A DNA stretch of 64,000 bases from an uncultured Oscillospiraceae bacterium (GCA_944387035.1 CALXDJ010000008.1:1-64000), one strand, 5' to 3'. Counted from the stretch's first letter, positions 52,789 to 62,260 are shown. Program-made: numbers and translations. The notes: generated from the letters alone by a model not told the origin.

Positions 52789-53676
52789 TCAGGCCCGGGG
52801 ATGGGCCTTTTGATAGACGTCCTTGAGCTGGTGCTTGATGACATGGGTATAAATCTGGGTGGAGGAAATGTCCGCGTGGCCCAGCATCTCCTGAATGGAG
52901 CGCAGGTCCGCGCCGTTTTCCAGAAGATGAACGGCAAAGGAGTGGCGCAGGGTGTGGGGGGTGATGTCCTTTTCAATGCCCGCCCGCTCCTGGTAGTACT
53001 TGATGATCTTCCAGAATCCCTGGCGGCTCATCCGCTCACCGCTCATATTGACGAACAGGGCCGTCTCCTCACTGTCGGCAATGAGCTGGGGACGAATGGT
53101 ACGCACATAATCGGACAATGCCTTGACCGCCGTGTGGTACAGCGGGATCATCCGCTCCTTGCCCCGGTTGGCGCAGCGCAGGAAGCCTGCCGCCAGATTC
53201 AGGTCCTCCAGATTCAAAGAGATCAGCTCGCTGACCCGGATGCCGGTGGCGTAGAGCAGCTCCAGCATGGCGTGGTCCCGGTACCCCTTGGCGTCCACAC
53301 ACTGGGGCTGCTCCAAAAACAGCTCCACTTCCTTGCTGGTGAGAATCTCCGGATACCGCCGCTCCACCTTGGCCGCCGCCACACCCCGGGCGGGGTTGAC
53401 CGTGAGGATCTGCTCCGACACCAGGAAGTTGTAAAAGGACTTCACCGACGCCAGATACCGCGTTACCGACGCCGCCGACTTTCCCCGGGAGAGCATCCCG
53501 TTCATGTACTCGGTGACCATGGCGTTGTCCGCCTCCCGCAGGGTGCAGTGATGGTCGGTCTGCAGGTATGTCTCAAACTGCTTCACATCCCGCAGATAGG
53601 ACGTAACGGTATTTTGAGAAGCGTGCTTCTCCCCTGTGAGGTACGCGCCGTAGCGCTCCAGATCGCTTGCCGGCAA
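52789..53676 (-). CDS. xerD: tyrosine recombinase XerD
   Basis: A 295-residue tyrosine recombinase (296 in B. subtilis) resolving chromosome dimers at dif with XerC. Catalytic residues: Arg in ATGIRVSELISL, HxxR in HTLRHSFAVHLL, His in LGHADISS and Tyr in TQIYTHV. A TTG start at 53676 is supported by GAGAGGAGGGG five nt upstream; codons further upstream belong to spoIIM. It follows spoIIM by 26 nt; spoIIM and xerD are also near each other in Bacillus. Confidence 0.95.
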   Translation of the reverse strand: MPASDLERYGAYLTGEKHASQNTVTSYLRDVKQFETYLQTDHHCTLREADNAMVTEYMNGMLSRGKSAASVTRYLASVKSFYNFLVSEQILTVNPARGVAAAKVERRYPEILTSKEVELFLEQPQCVDAKGYRDHAMLELLYATGIRVSELISLNLEDLNLAAGFLRCANRGKERMIPLYHTAVKALSDYVRTIRPQLIADSEETALFVNMSGERMSRQGFWKIIKYYQERAGIEKDITPHTLRHSFAVHLLENGADLRSIQEMLGHADISSTQIYTHVIKHQLKDVYQKAHPRA

Positions 53677-53702
53677 GCAGACCCCTCCTCTCTTTTCTCT
53701 AT

Positions 53703-54338
53703 CTAAATCACCGCCCGCTCCAGTGCCAGTGTCAGCAGCCGGGGCGAAAGAAGCAATTCCACACACAATCCCACTGTCAGCGCCGCCAGAACAATGCCCA
53801 GACGAATCCAGCAGCGCCTGCCGTAAACAACCGGCGCCGTATGGCGTCCCCTCCCAAAGGATGCCCGGGCCAGCGCGGCAGACGTTTCCATGGACGCATC
53901 CGCCAGCAGGAAAAAGCAAGGCAGCGTCACGGCACAGCGCACACCCAGCACGGCCAGCGCCAGCACCACGCCGTCACCGCCAAAGGAAGCGGTAAAACAG
54001 CACACAGAAAACGACAGGAAAAACCCGAAGGCCAGCGCCGCGCAGGGCAGCAGCACCACCCCGATGGACGCAAATCCCAGGAAAAACGCCAGCAGCGGAT
54101 AACGGATGTACAGCACCAGTGCTGCCGGCAGGGCAGCGGCCGCGCCGCCGCTTTCTCCGCTCAAACTCAGATATCCCTCCAGATACTGCTTGAGCTCCGT
54201 ACCGGTCTCATCCGGTACCCACTCCAGCACGACCTGTCCCAAAACCACGCCCAATAAAAAGAAAAGCGCCAGGATCAGCAGCCGCCAGAGCGGGGAAGAT
54301 TGTCCCGGAGCAGGAATCCTTCGTTTTTTCCAGTTCAA
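53703..54338 (-). CDS. spoIIM: stage II sporulation protein M
   Basis: A 211-residue polytopic membrane protein with about five helices and a basic N-terminus (MNWKKRRIPAPGQSSP). SpoIIM is the scaffold of the SpoIID-SpoIIM-SpoIIP complex that thins septal peptidoglycan during engulfment. A TTG start at 54338 follows GAGGTGAG. A sigma-E-like promoter lies 18 nt upstream and xerD follows, both as expected. The SpoIID/LytB protein at 57893 is probably not its SpoIID partner. Confidence 0.9.
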   Translation of the reverse strand: MNWKKRRIPAPGQSSPLWRLLILALFFLLGVVLGQVVLEWVPDETGTELKQYLEGYLSLSGESGGAAAALPAALVLYIRYPLLAFFLGFASIGVVLLPCAALAFGFFLSFSVCCFTASFGGDGVVLALAVLGVRCAVTLPCFFLLADASMETSAALARASFGRGRHTAPVVYGRRCWIRLGIVLAALTVGLCVELLLSPRLLTLALERAVI

Positions 54339-54356
54339 ACCGTCTCACCTCGCTTC

Positions 54357-54386
54357 AGCCTATGAACACACACCGGGCTTGATGCG
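54357..54386 (-). promoter_or_regulatory. sigma-E-like promoter of spoIIM
   Basis: Minus strand CGCATCAA (54379-54386), 14-nt spacer, CATAGGCT (54357-54364). spoIIM is sigma-E-dependent in B. subtilis. Confidence 0.65.
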
Positions 54387-54490
54387 AGGCAGTTGACGTA
54401 AACTTGCTTTAAATTTATCATAGAGCAACTTTCCCCGTTTATCAAGGAATTTACCGGAATTTCCATATTTTTTGGCGATTATGACAAAAT

Positions 54491-54515
54491 ATTATGTAAA
54501 CGCAATTATGTAAAC
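54491..54515. repeat. 11-bp direct repeat ATTATGTAAAC
   Basis: Two identical copies, start-to-start 14 bp, in an AT-rich patch upstream of spoIIM. They could be tandem binding sites for a regulator; none is identified. Confidence 0.6.
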
Positions 54516-54694
54516 AAGAGAAACGGGCGCACGAGCCGTGTCTTAAAGCACAGAAAAAAGTGCCGGATTTACGGCGGTTTTTCTTCAAAACCCCCACATT
54601 TGTGGGTTTTGGGAAGGACCTCCCCCGGCGGCATTCCGAGGGAGAGCCGCCCCTCTCCGAAACCCCTTTTGTGAAATTTCACCATAGTTCCCGG

Positions 54695-55102
54695 TCAGCG
54701 GCGCCGCCGCTTCCCACCCCGCTTTCGTCCGCCCAGCAGGCCTGCCAGAAGGCCGCCGGCCAGGGCACATAATATCAGAATGCCGCCATGCTCCGTCCAG
54801 GTAATCCCCTGCCAGGCCAGAGCACCCACCGCGATCAACGCGCAGACGAAGAGAGCCGCGGCCAGCATGGCTCCCGGGAGGCGTCCCATTCCCGCCTGCC
54901 CCGCTGCCAAAAAGGCGCCCACTGCAGAGGAGATCACACACAGTCCCGCTGTAACAGCGAAGGCTACCCCCTCCCCCACTGTGCCCCGGACCAGCAGAGC
55001 TGCCAGCAGCAGATGACCTGCCAGATAGATCCCCAATGACACAGCCAGTGCCCTGCCGAACACCACCCAAGGCTTGCGCGGCGTCCGTTTCCCATTTCCC
55101 AT
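54695..55102 (-). CDS. TIGR04086 family membrane protein
   Basis: A 135-residue membrane protein with about four helices and a basic Arg/Lys-rich C-terminus (GRKRGGKRRRR), the TIGR04086 type found near yajC in Clostridia. The ATG at 55102 has GGGGGAGG 7 nt upstream, which lies in the 3' arm of the yajC terminator. Possible link to Sec-dependent membrane protein handling; function unknown. Confidence 0.82.
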   Translation of the reverse strand: MGNGKRTPRKPWVVFGRALAVSLGIYLAGHLLLAALLVRGTVGEGVAFAVTAGLCVISSAVGAFLAAGQAGMGRLPGAMLAAALFVCALIAVGALAWQGITWTEHGGILILCALAGGLLAGLLGGRKRGGKRRRR

Positions 55103-55153
55103 AAAAAAACCTCCCCCGGAATACGCTTTCAAACAAGCATATTCCGGGGGAGG
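55103..55153 (-). terminator. terminator after yajC containing the downstream SD
   Basis: Minus-strand arms 55135-55153 and 55110-55128 pair over 19 positions with one mismatch, followed by T7 (55103-55109). The 3' arm supplies GGGGGAGG, the SD of the next gene. Confidence 0.9.
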
Positions 55154-55167
55154 CGGATTTTATGACC

Positions 55168-55581
55168 TTATGCCTTGGGTTCTTCTTCCGGGGCGGGGAT
55201 CTCGTCCACGGGATCCTCGGGAAGCTCTTCCTTTTTCTCTTCCAGCTTCTCTTCCAATTTCTCTTCCTTCTCCTTCTTCTTGGAGTCCTTAGAGTCCTTG
55301 GAAGGCTGCTCACCGGTCTGGACGCCCACGTTGGACACGGCCCACTTGGTGAACTCGATGCGCACGCGGTCCTCGCTGGTCTCGATCACGATGGTGTCGT
55401 TGTTCACAGAGACGATCTTGCCTACCACACCGCCGATGGTGGTGATGACATCACCCTTCTTCAGGCTGTCCCGCATTTCCTGAGCCTGCTTCTTCCGCTT
55501 GTTTTCGGGGCGGATCATCAGGAAGTACATCAGCGCGAACAGCACCACCAGCATGAGGATCGTAGAGGTTCCCTGGTCCAT
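55168..55581 (-). CDS. yajC: Sec accessory protein YajC
   Basis: A 137-residue YajC with one N-terminal helix (ILMLVVLFALMYFLMIRPENKRKK) and the conserved KKGDVITTIGGVVGKIVSV fold, part of the SecDF-YajC accessory complex. The C-terminal ~50 residues are an unusual low-complexity Lys/Glu-rich tail that lengthens it beyond the typical ~90-110. tgt lies upstream, as in the tgt-yajC order of many bacteria. Confidence 0.95.
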   Translation of the reverse strand: MDQGTSTILMLVVLFALMYFLMIRPENKRKKQAQEMRDSLKKGDVITTIGGVVGKIVSVNNDTIVIETSEDRVRIEFTKWAVSNVGVQTGEQPSKDSKDSKKKEKEEKLEEKLEEKKEELPEDPVDEIPAPEEEPKA

Positions 55582-55676
55582 GTTTCCATTTCTCCTTTTT
55601 CGTTTGTAAATTGGCAATACAGCTATTATACCAAAGCAAATCGTTTTTGCAAGCCTTTTCTTGCCTTTTTCACCGG

Positions 55677-56810
55677 TTATACCCGCTGCTCCAGCTTTCC
55701 GCTGTACTGCGCCCGGAAGTCGGCAAAGGTGCCCGCGTCCAGATTCTGCCGGATTCGGGCCATGAGCTCATTATAGAAGTAGAGATTGTGCAGCACAGCC
55801 AGCCGCAGGGCCAGCACCTCGTCCGCCTTGAACAGGTGCCGCAGGTATGCCCGGGAAAAGCTCCGGCACACCGGGCACTGGCAGCTTTCGCTGATGGGCC
55901 GGGAGTCCGTGGCGTACTTTTCATTGAGGATGTTCACGGTGCCTTCCCAGGTAAAGAGCTTGCCGTGGCGGCCGTTGCGGGAGGGCATGACGCAGTCGAA
56001 GAAGTCCACGCCCCGGCTGACGGCCTCAATGATGTTGCTGGGCGTGCCCACGCCCATGAGGTAGCGGGGCTTTTCCTTGGGCATGAAGGGCTCCACCACG
56101 TCGATCATCTCATACATAACCTCTGCCGGCTCCCCTACCGCCAGTCCGCCGATGGCAAAGCCGTCGCAGTCGATCTTGGCGATCTCCCGCATGTGCCAGG
56201 CCCGCAGGTCCGCGAACGTGGCACCCTGGTTGATGCCGAAGAGCATCTGGTGGGGGTTCACGGTATCCGGCAGGGCGTTGAGGCGGTCGTGCTCGATCTT
56301 GCACCGCTCCAGCCAGCGCAGTGTCCGCTCACAGCTGGCCTTGGCATACTCGTACCGGGCGGGATTCTCCACGCACTCGTCGAAGGCCATGGCAATGTCG
56401 CTGCCCAGATTGGACTGGATGCGCATGGACTCCTCGGGGCCCATAAAAATCTTACGCCCGTCGATGTGGGAGGAGAAGTACACGCCCTCCTCCTTGATCT
56501 TGCGCAGGGATGCCAGGGAGAACACCTGGAACCCGCCGGAGTCGGTGAGGATGGGACCGTCCCAGTTCATGAAGCGGTGCAGTCCGCCCATCTGCCGCAC
56601 CAGGGCGTCGCCGGGGCGCAGATGCAGATGATAGGTGTTGGACAGCTCAATCTGGCAGCCCACCTCTTTGAGGTCGTGGGCGGAGACGCCGCCCTTGATG
56701 GCCGCCTGGGTGCCCACGTTCATGAACACCGGCGTCTGCACGGTGCCTCCGTGGGCGCAGGAAAATTCGCCGCGCCGGGCGCGGCCCTCGGTTTTGATGA
56801 CTTTGAACAT
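55677..56810 (-). CDS. tgt: tRNA-guanine transglycosylase
   Basis: A 377-residue Tgt exchanging G34 of GUN-anticodon tRNAs for preQ1. The nucleophile is in ILTDSGGFQVFSL and the C-terminal zinc site is CQCPVCRSFSRAYLRHL. Active-site Asp in the FDECVENPA region. queA lies 43 nt upstream, giving the queA-tgt-yajC order of queuosine operons. Confidence 0.97.
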   Translation of the reverse strand: MFKVIKTEGRARRGEFSCAHGGTVQTPVFMNVGTQAAIKGGVSAHDLKEVGCQIELSNTYHLHLRPGDALVRQMGGLHRFMNWDGPILTDSGGFQVFSLASLRKIKEEGVYFSSHIDGRKIFMGPEESMRIQSNLGSDIAMAFDECVENPARYEYAKASCERTLRWLERCKIEHDRLNALPDTVNPHQMLFGINQGATFADLRAWHMREIAKIDCDGFAIGGLAVGEPAEVMYEMIDVVEPFMPKEKPRYLMGVGTPSNIIEAVSRGVDFFDCVMPSRNGRHGKLFTWEGTVNILNEKYATDSRPISESCQCPVCRSFSRAYLRHLFKADEVLALRLAVLHNLYFYNELMARIRQNLDAGTFADFRAQYSGKLEQRV

Positions 56811-56853
56811 GTATGCTCTCCTAGTTTGATGGTGTTCCCCTTCTCCGGGGTGG

Positions 56854-57879
56854 TCAGGAAATAAACATGGCGTCGCCGAAGCTGAAGAAGCGGTAGCGCT
56901 CCCGCACTGCCTCTTCGTAGGCCGCCAGGACGTGTTCCCGTCCGGCGAAAGCGGACACCAGCATGATGAGGGTGCTCTCAGGCAGGTGGAAGTTGGTGAT
57001 CAGGCCGTCCATGACCTTGAACCGGTAGCCGGGATAGATGTAAATGTCCGTCCAGCCGGCGCTGGCGGTCATGGTGCCGTCTTCGGCAGCCCAGCTCTCC
57101 AGCGTGCGGCAGGAGGTGGTGCCCACGCAGATGCACCGCCCGCCGGCAGCTTTCGTACGGTTGATGAGGTCTGCCGTCTCCTGAGAGATCACACAGTACT
57201 CGCTGTGCATCTCATGGTCCGTGATCTCCTCCTCCTTGACGGGGCGGAAGGTACCCAGGCCCACGTGGAGGGTCACATAGCCCACACCCACGCCCATGGC
57301 CTGGATCTTCTCCAGCAGCTCCGGCGTGAAGTGAAGTCCCGCCGTGGGAGCCGCCGCGCTGCCCAAAACCCGGGAGTACACCGTCTGATACCGTTCCCGG
57401 TCCTGCAGCTCTTCCCGGATGTAGGGCGGCAGAGGCATCTTGCCCAGGCGCTCGAGCACCTCCAGGAAGATCCCCTCGTACTCGAAGCGGACCAGCCGGT
57501 TGCCGCCGGGCAGCTCCTCCGTCACCTCCGCCATCAGCTCCCCATCGCCGAAGGACAGCCGGGTGCCGGGCTTCATCTTCCGGCCCGGACGCACCAAACA
57601 CTCCCAGGTCCCCTCTCCCTTGTCGATGAGCAGCAGCACCTCGCAGGCGCCGCCGCCGGGCAGCCGGTGGCCCAGAAGGCGGGCCGGCAGCACCCGGGAG
57701 TCATTGAGAATCAGGCAGTCCCCGGGGCGGAGAAACTCCGGCAGGTCGTGGAAGTGGTGGTGACCCACCGCGCCGCTGAAGCGGTCCAGAGTCATCAGGC
57801 GGGAGGCGTCCCGCTGGGGGATGGGGGTCTGGGCAATGAGCTCTTGCGGCAGGTCATAGTAAAAGTCGCTTGTTTTCAT
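56854..57879 (-). CDS. queA: S-adenosylmethionine:tRNA ribosyltransferase-isomerase
   Basis: A 341-residue QueA that moves the ribose of SAM onto preQ1-tRNA to make epoxyqueuosine. It has the N-terminal [21 protein letters not shown], the [10 protein letters not shown] strand and the [14 protein letters not shown] motif. It follows the SpoIID/LytB gene by 13 nt and precedes tgt. Confidence 0.97.
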   Translation of the reverse strand: MKTSDFYYDLPQELIAQTPIPQRDASRLMTLDRFSGAVGHHHFHDLPEFLRPGDCLILNDSRVLPARLLGHRLPGGGACEVLLLIDKGEGTWECLVRPGRKMKPGTRLSFGDGELMAEVTEELPGGNRLVRFEYEGIFLEVLERLGKMPLPPYIREELQDRERYQTVYSRVLGSAAAPTAGLHFTPELLEKIQAMGVGVGYVTLHVGLGTFRPVKEEEITDHEMHSEYCVISQETADLINRTKAAGGRCICVGTTSCRTLESWAAEDGTMTASAGWTDIYIYPGYRFKVMDGLITNFHLPESTLIMLVSAFAGREHVLAAYEEAVRERYRFFSFGDAMFIS

Positions 57880-57892
57880 GGATTGTGGTTCC

Positions 57893-59587
57893 TCACTTAA
57901 TGGTAATGTCGGTATAGTAGAAATTCAAAATATCCCCGTAGTCATACCCCTGCTCCGCCATAGCCTTGGCACCGTACTGGCTCATGCCCACATTGTGGCC
58001 GTTGCCCGTGCCGGTGATGACGAAGGTCCCGGAGGCATTGCGGACATTGGACACACTTCCCAGGCCCACGGTCTGCGTGCCGGAAGAGGTGATGATGCTG
58101 ATGCTGCCGCCGTCCAGAGTGCCCAGCTGGCCGCTGCCGGAGATCACAGATGCTCCGTCCAGGGAATCCAGCGTCTGATTCCCGTTGACGGAATAGCTGC
58201 CGCCGGAGCTTGTGCTTATGCTGCCGCCGGTGGCGCCTCCCACCGTGGCATCACCGGTGCCTCCGGAGATGGTAAAGCGCATACTGCGTACGTTTTTGCC
58301 GTATGTCGTGCTGTAAAAGGCCATGCGGCATGTCTCGCCCTTGACGGTGAGACTGTGGCCGGAGCTGTCCTCAAATGTAACCTTATAGACATTACCCAGC
58401 GGAGTGTACTCAGACACATAGACATTGGTCACATCTCCGATGGAATAGCCGCTGTTTTGGAGGACCCAGGTCAATTCTTCCCGGGTGTACGTGACGGTAT
58501 ACTGGTAGTCCGGAATGGAGGCGGCAGACTCATAGGGGTCCTGCTTGCCCTGCAGGTAGGGCACGTCGCTGCCCCAGACGTTGGCGGCATCCTCCGTGGC
58601 GCCGCCGTCGGAGGAGTGATAGACCGTTTCGGCCAGCTGGCCGTCATAATAGACGCACTCCCCTGCCGTGTTGTCCACGGCTTCGTCACTGCGGGCCGTG
58701 GAGGCATTGACACCGTTGTAAACCTGGCAGTCCGTGGTGTTGCACACATCAAAGCCGTAGGTGGACTGGTGCTTGGTGGTGCGGCAGGCGTAGGTCCGGG
58801 CGCACACCGCCTGGGCCTCCAGAGCCGCCAGGGGCCACTGACCGCTCATCTCATGAGGGATCACGCCCTTGACATAGTCCTCCAGATCCACCACGTTGAT
58901 GACGCTCAGGTTCCCGCCGGTAATCCGGGGATACTCAAATCCGCCCCGGTAGCGGTATCCCTTGAACCAGGTGATGGGCTCCTCGCCCCAGCCCTCCGGC
59001 TGTACGCCCAGGGGCAGAATCCCCCGGTAGTCATACTCAAAGAGAATGTCGGTGGTCCCGGTTACCGTCACGGTGACGGCGGTATCGGATACCTTTTCGG
59101 CATAGCCGCCGTCCATGTCTTCCGCGGCGTCTTCGGCCTCGCTGCGGGAGTCGTAGCACCCGGTGCGCACCACGTACTCGCCGGAGATCCAGGCCACCCA
59201 GCCGTCCAGATCATCGGCGGCGTCCTCTGCCTCCTCCCGGTCCCCGAAGCCGTCCACCTGCACCCGCCAGGGGCCCAGATACCGGAAGGTTCCGGAGGGC
59301 ATATCCCGGGAATAACTGCCGCTTTGAGACATATAAATATCTCCGGCAGCAGTCATGGAAATGGTGGTCTCGTCCGTCTCCAGCAGCGGCTCAAAGTTCC
59401 GGTCCTCATCAAAATATCCGAAGGAATACCCTGACCCCTGGGCATTTTCCAGGTTGGCGGAAAAGAGCGCGCTGGACCCGTATCGCAGCCCGACTTTCAC
59501 CAGATCATTCTCTACGGCGGATGCCGATACGCTGGCACATGCAAAAAATGTCACAACGAACAAAGCGGTAAGCAGCTGTTTTTTCAT
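57893..59587 (-). CDS. SpoIID/LytB domain protein with SPOR-like region
   Basis: A 564-residue exported protein with signal peptide [26 protein letters not shown]-like region (~90-175, with repeated [12 protein letters not shown] / [12 protein letters not shown]) should bind denuded glycan. A SpoIID/LytB lytic transglycosylase-type domain follows (~230 to the end), with [12 protein letters not shown] carrying the likely catalytic Glu and a [15 protein letters not shown] end. A Ser/Gly-rich insert lies at ~445-520. A generic wall enzyme or germination-type protein rather than engulfment SpoIID, since it lacks linkage to spoIIP. Confidence 0.9.
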   Translation of the reverse strand: MKKQLLTALFVVTFFACASVSASAVENDLVKVGLRYGSSALFSANLENAQGSGYSFGYFDEDRNFEPLLETDETTISMTAAGDIYMSQSGSYSRDMPSGTFRYLGPWRVQVDGFGDREEAEDAADDLDGWVAWISGEYVVRTGCYDSRSEAEDAAEDMDGGYAEKVSDTAVTVTVTGTTDILFEYDYRGILPLGVQPEGWGEEPITWFKGYRYRGGFEYPRITGGNLSVINVVDLEDYVKGVIPHEMSGQWPLAALEAQAVCARTYACRTTKHQSTYGFDVCNTTDCQVYNGVNASTARSDEAVDNTAGECVYYDGQLAETVYHSSDGGATEDAANVWGSDVPYLQGKQDPYESAASIPDYQYTVTYTREELTWVLQNSGYSIGDVTNVYVSEYTPLGNVYKVTFEDSSGHSLTVKGETCRMAFYSTTYGKNVRSMRFTISGGTGDATVGGATGGSISTSSGGSYSVNGNQTLDSLDGASVISGSGQLGTLDGGSISIITSSGTQTVGLGSVSNVRNASGTFVITGTGNGHNVGMSQYGAKAMAEQGYDYGDILNFYYTDITIK

Positions 59588-59671
59588 GGAACCTCCCAAC
59601 GGCGCAGCCTTGACGCAGACGGAAAAGTATGCTAATATACATACAAATGTCCGTCTCGCACACACAGTCTC

Positions 59672-59700
59672 TTGGATTCAATACTAAGAGACATTATAGT
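59672..59700 (+). promoter_or_regulatory. promoter of asd
   Basis: TTGGAT (59672-59677), 17-nt spacer, TATAGT (59695-59700). Its -10 overlaps that of the opposite promoter. A 7-bp inverted repeat GTCTCTT / AAGAGAC (59667-59673 and 59686-59692) spans it. Confidence 0.6.
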
Positions 59701-59721
59701 ACAAACAGGCGGCAGATTCAA
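59693..59721 (-). promoter_or_regulatory. promoter of the SpoIID/LytB gene
   Basis: Minus strand TTGAAT (59716-59721), 17-nt spacer, perfect TATAAT (59693-59698). It shares four bases of the -10 with the asd promoter. Confidence 0.65.
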
Positions 59722-59780
59722 CCAAAATTCGACGGCGGATGCCGCAGGGCGTCCGGTCCGCAGAGAAAGCGGGAGGAAGC

Positions 59781-60878
59781 ATGGATATGAAAGAGTACAA
59801 AGTGGGCGTCATCGGCTGCACCGGCATGGTGGGACAGAGATTCATCACTCTGCTGGAGCATCACCCCTGGTTTCACCTGACTGCCGTGGCCGCCAGCAGC
59901 CGCAGCGCCGGCAAGCCTTACCGGGAGGCCGTGGCGGGCCGCTGGGCCCTGGATACCCCCATGCCCGAGGCGGCCGGCGATCTGGTGGTGCTGGATGCCG
60001 AGGCTGACGCCGAGAAGCTGGCCAACATGGTGGATTTTTGTTTCTGTGCCGTGGACATGAAGAAAGAAGAGATCCGGGCCCTGGAGGAGAAGTACGCCAA
60101 GCTGGAGTGCCCCATCGTCTCCAACAACTCCGCCCACCGCTGGACGGAGGATGTCCCCATGGTGGTGCCGGAGATCAACGCCGACCACATCGAAATCATC
60201 GACGCCCAGCGCAAGCGTCTGGGCACCAAGCGGGGCTTTGTGGCGGTGAAGAGCAACTGCTCCCTCCAGAGCTATGTGCCGGCCCTGCATCCTCTGCGCA
60301 AGTACGGGCTGGAGCGGGCGCTGGTGTGCACCTACCAGGCCATTTCCGGTGCCGGCAAGACCTTTGCGCGCTGGCCCGAGATGGTGGATAACTGCATCCC
60401 CTACATCGGCGGCGAGGAGGAAAAGAGCGAGCAGGAGCCCCTCAAGCTCTGGGGCCACATCGAGGGCGGAAAGATCGTCAAGGCCGATGGTCCCGCCATC
60501 ACGGCGCAGTGCTTCCGGGTCGCCTGCCAGGATGGACACATGGCCGCCGTGTTCATGAAGTTTGCCGACGGCAAGGCCCCCTCTATGGATGAGATCAAGG
60601 CCGACTGGGCCGCCTTCCGGGGTCCCGCCCAGGAGCTGAACCTCCCCTCTGCCCCCAAGCAGTTCCTGCACTATTTCGAGGAGGAGAACCGGCCTCAGAC
60701 CAAGCTGGACCGGAACCTGGAGCATGGCATGGCCATCTCCATCGGCCGCCTGCGGCCTGACACCCAGTATGACTACAAGTTCGTGTGCCTGTCCCACAAC
60801 ACCCTCCGGGGCGCCGCCGGTGGTTCGGTGCTGCTGGCTGAGCTGCTGTGCGCCAAGGGCTACATTGACGCCAAGTAA
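59781..60878 (+). CDS. asd: aspartate-semialdehyde dehydrogenase
   Basis: A 365-residue enzyme reducing aspartyl phosphate to aspartate semialdehyde, the branch point to lysine/DAP, threonine and methionine. NADP-loop GVIGCTGMVGQRF and the catalytic Cys in VAVKSNCSLQSY are seen. Length and active-site context match the archaeal/fungal-type asd rather than the ~330-residue common bacterial type. ATG 59781 follows GGGAGGAAG. Confidence 0.94.
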   Translation: MDMKEYKVGVIGCTGMVGQRFITLLEHHPWFHLTAVAASSRSAGKPYREAVAGRWALDTPMPEAAGDLVVLDAEADAEKLANMVDFCFCAVDMKKEEIRALEEKYAKLECPIVSNNSAHRWTEDVPMVVPEINADHIEIIDAQRKRLGTKRGFVAVKSNCSLQSYVPALHPLRKYGLERALVCTYQAISGAGKTFARWPEMVDNCIPYIGGEEEKSEQEPLKLWGHIEGGKIVKADGPAITAQCFRVACQDGHMAAVFMKFADGKAPSMDEIKADWAAFRGPAQELNLPSAPKQFLHYFEEENRPQTKLDRNLEHGMAISIGRLRPDTQYDYKFVCLSHNTLRGAAGGSVLLAELLCAKGYIDAK

Positions 60879-60913
60879 GTCCCGCCGTCCCAGAATCCAT
60901 ATTCTTCATACCA

Positions 60914-60954
60914 AAGAGAGCAGATGCCCCAGTCCGGGCACCTGCTCTCTTTTC
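60914..60954 (+). terminator. terminator between asd and dapA
   Basis: A stem AGAGAGCAG-A-TGCCC / GGGCA-C-CTGCTCTCT with one internal mismatch and a TTTT tail. It should limit read-through into dapA. Confidence 0.88.
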
Positions 60955-60982
60955 ACCCAGCGGAATCAAAGGAGGAATTGTT

Positions 60983-61876
60983 GTGAAGCTTCCAATCTTT
61001 ACAGGCTCCGCCGTTGCAATTGTTACGCCCTTTTCCAAGGGAGGTGTGGACCTGACCGCCCTGGAGCGGCTGCTGGACTTTCAGCTCCAAAACGGGACGG
61101 ACGCAGTGGTGGTGTGCGGCACCACCGGCGAGTCGTCCACCATGTCCTACCGGGAGCGGATGCGCACCATTGAGTTCTGCGTGGAATACGTGGCGGGCCG
61201 GGTGCCGGTGATCGCCGGGTCCGGGTCCAACTCCACGAAAAACGCCGTGATCCTCAGCCGGGACGCCCAGCGCTCCGGTGCGGACGCTCTGCTGGTGGTA
61301 ACCCCCTACTACAACAAAGCCACCCAGGCGGGACTGATCCGCCACTATACCACTCTGGCCGACGCCGTCTCCTGTCCGGTAATCCTCTACAATGTTCCCT
61401 CCCGCACCGGCGTGAACATCGCGCCGGAGACCTGTGCCCGGCTGGCGGAACACCGCAACATCCTGGGCATCAAGGAGGCTTCCGGGGACTTGGGTGCCGT
61501 GCAGCGCATCCGCCGCCTCTGTCCCCCGGACTTTTACATCTGGTCCGGCAACGACGACGAGACCGTTCCCATCTGCGCCCTGGGCGGCAAAGGGGTGATC
61601 TCCGTGGCGGCCAACGTCGTCCCTGCCCAGATGCACCGGCTGGTGGAGCTGTGCCTGCAAAACGACTTTGCTGCCGCCGGAGAATTGCAGATCGCCCTCA
61701 AGCCCTTGTGCGACGCCCTCTTCTGCGAGGTAAACCCCATCCCGGTCAAAACCGCGCTGAACCTCATGGGCTGGGAAGCCGGTCCCCTTCGCCTGCCGCT
61801 GTGCCAGCCCAGCGAGGAACACCTGCAGCTCATTCAAACCACCCTGGCCGAATATGGGCTGATCCCGGAATCTTAA
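60983..61876 (+). CDS. dapA: 4-hydroxy-tetrahydrodipicolinate synthase
   Basis: A 297-residue DapA condensing aspartate semialdehyde with pyruvate, the first committed step to lysine and the DAP of peptidoglycan, and to dipicolinate in spores. The Schiff-base Lys is in LGIKEASGD, the catalytic Tyr in VTPYYNKAT, and the GTTGESSTM phosphate/pyruvate loop is present. A GTG start follows AAAGGAGG. Confidence 0.97.
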   Translation: MKLPIFTGSAVAIVTPFSKGGVDLTALERLLDFQLQNGTDAVVVCGTTGESSTMSYRERMRTIEFCVEYVAGRVPVIAGSGSNSTKNAVILSRDAQRSGADALLVVTPYYNKATQAGLIRHYTTLADAVSCPVILYNVPSRTGVNIAPETCARLAEHRNILGIKEASGDLGAVQRIRRLCPPDFYIWSGNDDETVPICALGGKGVISVAANVVPAQMHRLVELCLQNDFAAAGELQIALKPLCDALFCEVNPIPVKTALNLMGWEAGPLRLPLCQPSEEHLQLIQTTLAEYGLIPES

Positions 61877-61970
61877 ATCCGGGCTGAAACACCCCCTGAT
61901 CAAAACATCCCGCACGCTTCCCCTCCGCGCAAACCGCACCGCATGCGCTCATGCCGGACCGCCCGGACGG

Positions 61971-62168
61971 TCAGGTCCGGTCTGAAACCTCTCCTTCCCG
62001 TTCCAACAGCTGAAGAATCCGGCGCGGAATGGGGGTCGGTCCTCCTGCTGCTTTCCATCCTGCCAAAAATGCTGCCCGAACCACGTCAAACAATGCTGAC
62101 TCCGCCTCGTCATATGCCTGGCGGTCCAGAAATTCCGAGAACGCCTCTTCAAACTCATTCGACATCAT
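61971..62168 (-). CDS. small acidic protein of unknown function
   Basis: A 65-residue protein (MMSNEFEEAFSEFLDRQAYD, then ... FDVVRAAFLAGWKAAGG) not recognised. Acidic N-terminal half, basic/Pro-containing C-terminal half. A good SD AGGAGG lies 9 nt before the ATG. Divergent from the small HTH gene across a 147-nt spacer with an imperfect 20-bp palindrome. Confidence 0.65.
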   Translation of the reverse strand: MMSNEFEEAFSEFLDRQAYDEAESALFDVVRAAFLAGWKAAGGPTPIPRRILQLLEREGEVSDRT

Positions 62169-62240
62169 CCCGAGGTACCTCCTGCATGAATCGTGTTGGC
62201 TGGGTATATTTTACATCCATCTTGTGCAAAATACAACCAA

Positions 62241-62260
62241 ATCTGAGCATATGCCCAGAT
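62241..62260. promoter_or_regulatory. 20-bp palindrome, possible HTH operator
   Basis: ATCTGAGCATATGCCCAGAT is symmetric but for one position pair. It lies between the divergent small acidic gene and HTH gene, 5 nt before a TTGACG that may be the HTH gene's -35. Confidence 0.55.

Larger units (their letters stand above)
54339..54694. other. 356-bp AT-rich intergenic region
   Basis: Holds the spoIIM sigma-E-like promoter (54357-54386), an 11-bp direct repeat ATTATGTAAAC (54491-54501 and 54505-54515), and a weak hairpin AAAACCCACA / TGTGGGGGTTTT (54588-54610) that may terminate the TIGR04086 gene. No convincing gene. Confidence 0.6.

Noticed and set aside
57893-59587. True engulfment SpoIID
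   Set aside because: It has a SPOR-like region, a long Ser/Gly insert, is far larger than SpoIID, and is not linked to spoIIP or spoIIR.
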